From Variovorax sp. OV700 (lineage in GTDB: Bacteria; Pseudomonadota; Gammaproteobacteria; Burkholderiales; Burkholderiaceae_C), in the NCBI RefSeq assembly GCF_900099805.1, contig NZ_FNDR01000016.1:1-64000 (forward strand): a DNA stretch of 64,000 nt, given 5' to 3'. The notes below the pieces were generated by a model. It worked only from the letters and a program-made list of their open reading frames with translations, was not told the DNA's origin and searched no databases. Below are positions 59,801 to 64,000 of the stretch, piece by piece. Numbering within the stretch: the first letter of the stretch is position 1; each line of letters opens with the position of its first letter. The position numbers and the translations under genes are program-made.

Positions 59801-62800
59801 CGCTGCCGGCGCCGCCCTGCTCGACGATGCGGATGCCGTTGCGGGTGTCGCTCGCGCGGTTGCCATTGAGGTCGTACGTGAGCCGGTGGCCCTCGGCGCC
59901 CAGGTTGCCGTTGGTGTCCACCGCGTCCACCACGGTCTGGCGGTTCATGGCGTCGTACTGGAAGTAGCGCTGGCGGTCTTCCTCCACCGGCCTGGCCGCC
60001 AGCTCGGTGCTCAGGGTCTGGTCGCGCAGCCGGGTGCCCACGTGGGTGCGGTTGCCCACCTTGTCGTAGTCGATGGTGAGGTAGGCGCGGGTGTCGGCCA
60101 CCCAGCGCAGGCGGCCCAGGGCGTCGTAGGCGATGCGGTTGTCCTGGTAGGTGACGCCGCCCTGCTCGGTTTGCTCGCGCACGCGCCGCCCCGACAGGTC
60201 GTAGGCGTAGCGGCTGACCTTGCCGAGGCTGGCGTCGTCGATGCGCACGAGCTGGCCGGCCGCATCGTGGCTGTAGGCCAGGTTCTGGCCGCGGGTGCTG
60301 GTCTGGTGGGTCAGCTGGCGGGCGTTGTCGTAGCTGTAGCTGTAGTTCGCCCCGCCGATGTCGCTGTGGCCCGCGAGCTGGCCGAAGTAGGTGTAGGCCC
60401 AGGTGGCCAGGGCGCCGTTGGCGTCGATCTCCAGGATCTTGCGGTTGCGCGCGTCGTAGGCCGCGCGGGTGGCCTGGCCCATCGGCTGGGTGGTCTGGAT
60501 CAGGTTGCCGCGCAGGTCCCAGGTGTATTTCAGGGTCTCGCCGGCGCCGTTGGTGCTGCGCAGGAGGCGACCGGCCTGGTCGTAGGCACTGGTCTCGCTG
60601 ATCTGGGCCTGGCCGAGCATCGCCGGGCCGAAGAGCGTGGGCCAGCCCCAGATGTCCACGGCCGTGTGGGTGGTGCGCACCAGGCGGTCCAGCTTGTCGT
60701 GCAGGAACCAGGTGCCCTGGCCCATGGCATCGATGGTGCGCACCTTGTCGCCGAAGGCGTCCCAGGCGTGGCTGATGACGCCGCCGTCGGCGTGCAGCTC
60801 TTGCGCGAGGTTGCCGCCGGCGTCCCACCGCTGGCCGTTGACGTGGTCGTTGGCGTCGCGCACGGCCACCTGGCGGCCCATCTGGTCGTAGTAGATGCGG
60901 GTGACGACGGCGTCGGGGTTGACGATGGCGCCATTGCCGTCCGTGCCGGGGTTACCGTAGGCGTCGGTCTGCACCTGGCGGATGAGCTGGTTGTTGGCGT
61001 TGTAGCTGTAGCTGGTGACCCAGTTGGCCGAGCGCGGGTCGCTGATGCTCAGCACGTTGCCCCAGCGGTCGGTGTTCTGGTTGACGATGGGGCGGCGCCA
61101 GCCGTCGGTGCCGTTCTGGCCGATGCTCTGGCCGATCTGGCGCCCGCCCAGCAGCGGGTCCTGGCTCAGGGCGTAGGGGCCGGGGTCGGTGGCGGCCCAG
61201 CTGTATTGGGGCGGGGTGTCGGGCGTGCCGGGGGTGCCGGGCACATAGGCCGGCGTGGTGTCCACGATGGTGACGCTGCCGTCCGCGGCCACGGTCATGT
61301 CGCCCAGGGCCTGGCTGGTGGCCGCGGCCCCGAAGCCGGGGAAGTAGCCGTAGGCGTATTCGTAGACGCCGGTGGGCAGGTGCAGGCCGGTGATGTTCGC
61401 TTCCCAGCTGCCGTCCGCGCGCGGCTGGATCGCCATGGGCGTGAAGGGCAACCCGAAGCCCTTGATGCGGTAGAAGAAGCCGCTGATGGAGCCGATCGGC
61501 GGGGGCGGCACGCGCACCACGTAGACGGTCTGGTAGATGGGGCCGGTCTGCTCGTCGGTGCCCACCACCTCCTGGCGCGATTCCACCGCCACGCCCTCGA
61601 TGTGCGGCAGGCCCTGGGCAGGCGTGGCGGGGGTGCCGGGCACGCCCGCGACCTTGCCGATCTGGCCGGTGACGTGCGCATAGGGGCCGGCATCGCCCGG
61701 GTGGGTCCACAGCAGCTCGTACTCATAGGTGCCGGCGGCCAGGCCCGCGAGGTTGACCACGCTGTGCGCGTTGCCCTCGGGGTAGGCGATGGCCTGCTCC
61801 ACCCACGGGTCGCTGGAGCCGGCCACGCGCAGGCGGATGACCTGCAGATCGCCAGCGCCGGGGCCCTGCCACTCGAGGGTCTGGGCGGCACCATTCACGC
61901 CGGTGGGGGTGCCGATGGTGGCCAGCACGCGCGGCGTGATGTTCAGGCTGCCGGTGGCGGTGATCTGCGCGGCTTGGCCCGGCTGGGCGGTGAAGACGCG
62001 GTACTCGTAGCCGCCCAGGGGCAGCCCGGAGGCGTCGTAGCGCAGGCTGTCGCCGAAGTTGACCAGGGGCACGTCGGCCCAGGCATTGGCGTCCGTGCTG
62101 CCCGCGGGGCGCAGCTGCATGGTCACCTGGGAGCCCGGGGGCGGGCCGACCGCGGCGCCGGGTGCGGCGATGTGCACGGCTTGGCCGGCATAGCCGGCGT
62201 TGTCGCGTTCGATCAGGGTCTGCCAGTTGCCGAACTGGTCCTGCTTGGCGACGGTGATGTGGGCGATGCGCTGGATGCCGCCTTCGCCGGCATGGGCGTC
62301 GTCGGCCCAGTTGAAGGCCACGCCGTTCAGGCCCTGGGCGGCGCTGAAGACCTGGCTCAGGGTGCGCACGGCACCTTCGCCGCCGGCGCCGTCCTTGGGC
62401 GCGTAGCTGAGCGTGACCTTGATCTGGCCGCTGCCCAGGTCGGCGAGATAGCCGGACCAGTCGAGCGCGACGGAGTTGGTGCCGCGCCAGGCGACCGGGT
62501 TGCCGTAGACATCCTCGCCCGGGCCGCTGCTGGCGGTGATGCTGGCGCCCAGTTGGGCGGTGTGAACGGCCACGCCGCCCTGGGTCTCCCGGCGCTCGGC
62601 CAGCGCCTGGCGGGTGACGTGCCCGAGCAGGTCGTAGGTGGTGTCGGTGCGGCGCACGTCGGCCAAGAGGTCGGCCTGGTCGGCGTTGCCGACGCTGTTG
62701 CGCAGGTCGAGGTCGCCGCGGCCGTTGCCGGCGCTGCGGATCTCCGCGTTCTGGCGGCCTTGCAGGTCGTAAAGGGCGATCTTGTCCACGCCGTCGCCGG

Positions 62801-64000
62801 CGTTGGTGCGCCACAGGCGCCCGGCCAGGTCATAGTCGAAGTACTCGCCGGGCTGGCCGTTGACGCTCTTGGACACGAGCTCGCCGAAGGCGTTGTAGGC
62901 CATGGCGGTGTCGACCACGGCGCCGGTGGCGCCGGGTTGCCCGACTCCGCCGCCCAGGCTGGTCTGGCCATTGGCCTGCGCCGGCGTGCCCTGCCACAGC
63001 AGCACCCAGTTGCCCGCGCCGTCCTGCTGGAAGATGCGAATGGCGGTGACGCTGGCCATGGGCTCGTTGGGCACCAGTTCCACCCCGCCTGCCGAAGCGG
63101 CTGCATCGGGCAGGAAGGACTGGGTGTGCGTGACGGCGTGGCCGGGTTCGATGGTGGGGCTGCTCTCCCCGCCGATCACTTCGGGCGTGACAAAGTCGAA
63201 GTGGACCTGGAACGGCCCGCCCTGCGTGTTGACGATGTTGGCCAGTTGGGTGAGCGTGAGGCTGCCGTAGGACTCGACAACGGGAACGCCGACCTCGTCG
63301 ACCATGGTGACGCCGTCTTCGTCGAGCGCGTAGCTGCCCAACGTGGCACTGGCCTGCGGGTTGGTCACGTAGACGCCGCTGGCGGCGGCCGCGCCGTTGA
63401 CGTAGCTGGCGTTGTCGCTGGCGGTGCCGGGGTCGATCACGTGGGTCTGACGGCCCAGGTCGTCGTACTGGTAGGCGCGGTACAGGGTGCGCGTGGCACC
63501 TTCGTTGTCGGTGACGCCCTGCCACTCCTTGGCGATCAGGCCCTGGCGGTTGTAGGAGCTGAAGTGGCTTGCGCCCATGGCGTCGGTGCTTTGCACCATG
63601 TGGCCGAAGGCGTCGTACTGGGCGTAGCTGGTGCGGTCGGTGTGGGCCATGAGGTCGGCGTACCGGGCCGCATCGGCATAGGGATCGACTGTGACGGTGC
63701 CTGCCAGGTAGCGGTGTTCCTCGCCGTAGATGGCTATGCCATCGCTGGGATCGATGAAGGGCAGCAACTTCATGACCACCTGCAGCGGCGTATCCATGGC
63801 GCCCCCGGCCGACGCGCCCAGGTAGCCCAGGACGAGCGGGTTGCCGGCGGCATCGCGATCCTGCGTCCAGCCAAGGCCTTGCAGCCGCGCAATTTCATTG
63901 GGGTCGGCCACCAACTGGGTGAACTCCAAGTCGGCCTTCTGCCGCATCCGGTACAGCGGCAATGTGCCCGGACTCTGCGTGGCCTGCGCATAGCCCATGG
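56814..64000 (-). CDS. Large Rhs/YD-repeat toxin protein (5' end outside window)
   Basis: At least 2394 residues; the reading frame is open to the window edge and the apparent Met at 63998 is internal. It has many YD repeats (for example YDQMGRQVAVRDANDHVNGQ, YDLSGRRVREQ, YDANGRMVHQ). Beta-rich inserts that look Ig/FN3-like lie around 61200-62350. After the repeats come a LysM domain (YAVATGDTLQSIARGAYGD, about 58850-58990), a long Gly/Ala-rich hydrophobic segment (about 58200-58730), and a C-terminal tip starting near 57210. The usual PxxxxDPxGL core end was not seen. It is probably a secreted contact-dependent toxin. Confidence 0.88.
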   Translation of the reverse strand, partial: MGYAQATQSPGTLPLYRMRQKADLEFTQLVADPNEIARLQGLGWTQDRDAAGNPLVLGYLGASAGGAMDTPLQVVMKLLPFIDPSDGIAIYGEEHRYLAGTVTVDPYADAARYADLMAHTDRTSYAQYDAFGHMVQSTDAMGASHFSSYNRQGLIAKEWQGVTDNEGATRTLYRAYQYDDLGRQTHVIDPGTASDNASYVNGAAAASGVYVTNPQASATLGSYALDEDGVTMVDEVGVPVVESYGSLTLTQLANIVNTQGGPFQVHFDFVTPEVIGGESSPTIEPGHAVTHTQSFLPDAAASAGGVELVPNEPMASVTAIRIFQQDGAGNWVLLWQGTPAQANGQTSLGGGVGQPGATGAVVDTAMAYNAFGELVSKSVNGQPGEYFDYDLAGRLWRTNAGDGVDKIALYDLQGRQNAEIRSAGNGRGDLDLRNSVGNADQADLLADVRRTDTTYDLLGHVTRQALAERRETQGGVAVHTAQLGASITASSGPGEDVYGNPVAWRGTNSVALDWSGYLADLGSGQIKVTLSYAPKDGAGGEGAVRTLSQVFSAAQGLNGVAFNWADDAHAGEGGIQRIAHITVAKQDQFGNWQTLIERDNAGYAGQAVHIAAPGAAVGPPPGSQVTMQLRPAGSTDANAWADVPLVNFGDSLRYDASGLPLGGYEYRVFTAQPGQAAQITATGSLNITPRVLATIGTPTGVNGAAQTLEWQGPGAGDLQVIRLRVAGSSDPWVEQAIAYPEGNAHSVVNLAGLAAGTYEYELLWTHPGDAGPYAHVTGQIGKVAGVPGTPATPAQGLPHIEGVAVESRQEVVGTDEQTGPIYQTVYVVRVPPPPIGSISGFFYRIKGFGLPFTPMAIQPRADGSWEANITGLHLPTGVYEYAYGYFPGFGAAATSQALGDMTVAADGSVTIVDTTPAYVPGTPGTPDTPPQYSWAATDPGPYALSQDPLLGGRQIGQSIGQNGTDGWRRPIVNQNTDRWGNVLSISDPRSANWVTSYSYNANNQLIRQVQTDAYGNPGTDGNGAIVNPDAVVTRIYYDQMGRQVAVRDANDHVNGQRWDAGGNLAQELHADGGVISHAWDAFGDKVRTIDAMGQGTWFLHDKLDRLVRTTHTAVDIWGWPTLFGPAMLGQAQISETSAYDQAGRLLRSTNGAGETLKYTWDLRGNLIQTTQPMGQATRAAYDARNRKILEIDANGALATWAYTYFGQLAGHSDIGGANYSYSYDNARQLTHQTSTRGQNLAYSHDAAGQLVRIDDASLGKVSRYAYDLSGRRVREQTEQGGVTYQDNRIAYDALGRLRWVADTRAYLTIDYDKVGNRTHVGTRLRDQTLSTELAARPVEEDRQRYFQYDAMNRQTVVDAVDTNGNLGAEGHRLTYDLNGNRASDTRNGIRIVEQGGAGSGSGQWAVEGGESTEVYGYDGLNRLVSTVRDGALVEARGYDAAHRVLSSAPAGLGVDYITLQRQQSVATGNAALQARQSLYDANGRMVHQKTTEYLVAENAVNYDYDAEGNVLGYLVADTVNNTFTRTANTVVRAEGYRTAESVSETKNAITGALMTRGGLGYHYDANGHLNGTGDAGQMTHPTLRTHNFVNDANGNALYAYYAYEGTPQVHANGQRQLVVNGEVLGRYGLLADTRFEGTPLAQNGPLFSAQSDFSFGYQPIDGNYPAGSPGTYAVATGDTLQSIARGAYGDASLWYLIADANGLSSDADLRTGQVLRIPTRVGSADNASTFRPYDPSKIASDSATMMATPQAEDDGCGVVGQIIMVVIAVVVTIYTGGVAGAMLGSVLSQAAGVAMGNLEEISWKQVALAGLSAGIGAGVSEVIGPSIQSITESALATRIVTVAISNAVTQGIAVATGLQDRFDWRGVAGSAIGAGVGMGLNLAMDYNPSVGGFDVGKSLVSGLGGSIVGQVVRGGKVSAATLAADAFGNALGDSLARANGQQADPLGEFIAKNQQSWDTRAAAYDQIVGAFSQPGGNRSAGVQLAAGPGYSGMGTGSGREQNIDRMLDLANRPESGGTWSSMGADGVPRVGFGVFGQAESIRSDDGRGFIDEVRSATEGSINQGGAMGTPLPPSPYRWVSNELVDGDLVRGHWADAPQNVRPGDSIRALSDSEAFFAFNPLGRTLSGVGTGLENMAMGMVNLGKQAVLTASDAIGTGVYGLNNALGGRPMSYPLDSALGRSLQTQGFGPTALNTAGGLMRGLASPVTAPFGALYRQDPRAFGESLPGTVLAAAPLLRGGAVVADAAGTSSNVGRVAGVVDGAGETVTVFRVQGGTPPLASRQLITIDENGNPLINRTTLTISIGDPAHAEYFLSKRPGANVTSFEIPKWMGDFIGEEAIPQAGYRTNPANQGGLAPKVVDPTTPGRSYELPDIWGQWLQEVAIPGSGRVTKGGG
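56817..57210 (-). other. Variable C-terminal toxin tip of the Rhs protein
   Basis: About 130 residues starting TVFRVQGGTPPLASR. Other marks are TLTISIGDPAHAEYFLSKRP, FEIPKWMGDFIGEEAIPQ, and YELPDIWGQWLQEVAIPGSG. I do not recognise a defined toxin family. An Arg near the start, a Ser-containing strand in the middle and a Glu-Glu later would fit an ADP-ribosyltransferase-type R-S-E pattern, but this is only a guess. Hand counts show 58% GC for 57001-57060 against 73% for 60001-60060 in the core, in line with exchange of the tip. Confidence 0.55.

Noticed and set aside
58156..60828. Long minus-strand frame overlapping the Rhs gene
   Set aside because: It is an alternate frame of the repeat-rich Rhs gene and translates into Arg/Pro/Gly-rich sequence without domains.

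Overview
The window looks like chromosomal DNA of a high-GC betaproteobacterium of the family Comamonadaceae, most likely Variovorax or a close relative. The basis is the gene repertoire (a PhaM-type granule protein, a Bug/TctC solute-binding protein, many LysR and LysE-family genes, hemE next to priA, HU with a Lys/Ala tail), the codon bias, and extragenic repeats that I recall from this family. No rRNA, tRNA, CRISPR array or complete insertion sequence was seen. The left edge cuts the 3' end of a dadA-like gene and the right edge cuts the 5' part of a large Rhs gene.

1-3766: end of dadA, a FIST-domain protein, a PhaM-like protein and a MocR-type regulator, the last three on the minus strand. 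3767-11917: a divergent, tightly packed run of ten plus-strand genes carrying three LysE-family exporters, an EamA transporter, a PLP aminotransferase, a DJ-1/PfpI protein, a GST, a PhzF-family protein, a VOC protein and a serine/threonine dehydratase-like enzyme. A perfect inverted repeat plus a third half-site sits between it and the MocR gene. This looks like one regulated unit for amino-acid or amine export and breakdown.

11926-32760: mostly housekeeping and general metabolism: creatininase-family hydrolase, an SDR lacking the usual Tyr-Lys pair, LysR with divergent quinone-reductase-like oxidoreductase, GNAT, a sorbosone-dehydrogenase-like lipoprotein, AlaX-type editing protein, DsbD plus a thioredoxin-like partner, an MHS-type carboxylate symporter, hemE, priA, a ClpP-fold-like secreted protein, an AEC transporter, rep, a lipoprotein and outer-membrane phospholipase A. 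The 453-base hemE-priA gap holds two DnaA-box matches and a degenerate family repeat.

32775-41722: a minus-strand signalling cluster. It has a PAS hybrid histidine kinase, a dCACHE/PAS diguanylate cyclase, and a GGDEF-EAL protein whose GTG start overlaps the stop of a TRAP-type periplasmic binding protein gene. No TRAP permease is present, so the binding protein may feed a c-di-GMP enzyme. A divergent LysR gene flanks it. 42811-49426: HU with a clear terminator, then a LysR / Bug binding protein / amidase set and a copper-type P1B ATPase.

49586-64000: an accessory region that in parts is visibly less GC-rich. It starts with a YadA-like trimeric autotransporter, a divergent TPR-GT41 (SPINDLY/OGT-like) glycosyltransferase and a second glycosyltransferase-like gene, possibly an adhesin-glycosylation locus. 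Next come a fragment of a regulator, an ORF6N-domain protein and a DUF4291 protein. It ends with a very large Rhs/YD-repeat protein with LysM, a hydrophobic segment and a variable C-terminal tip, translationally coupled to a small downstream gene that is the probable immunity protein.
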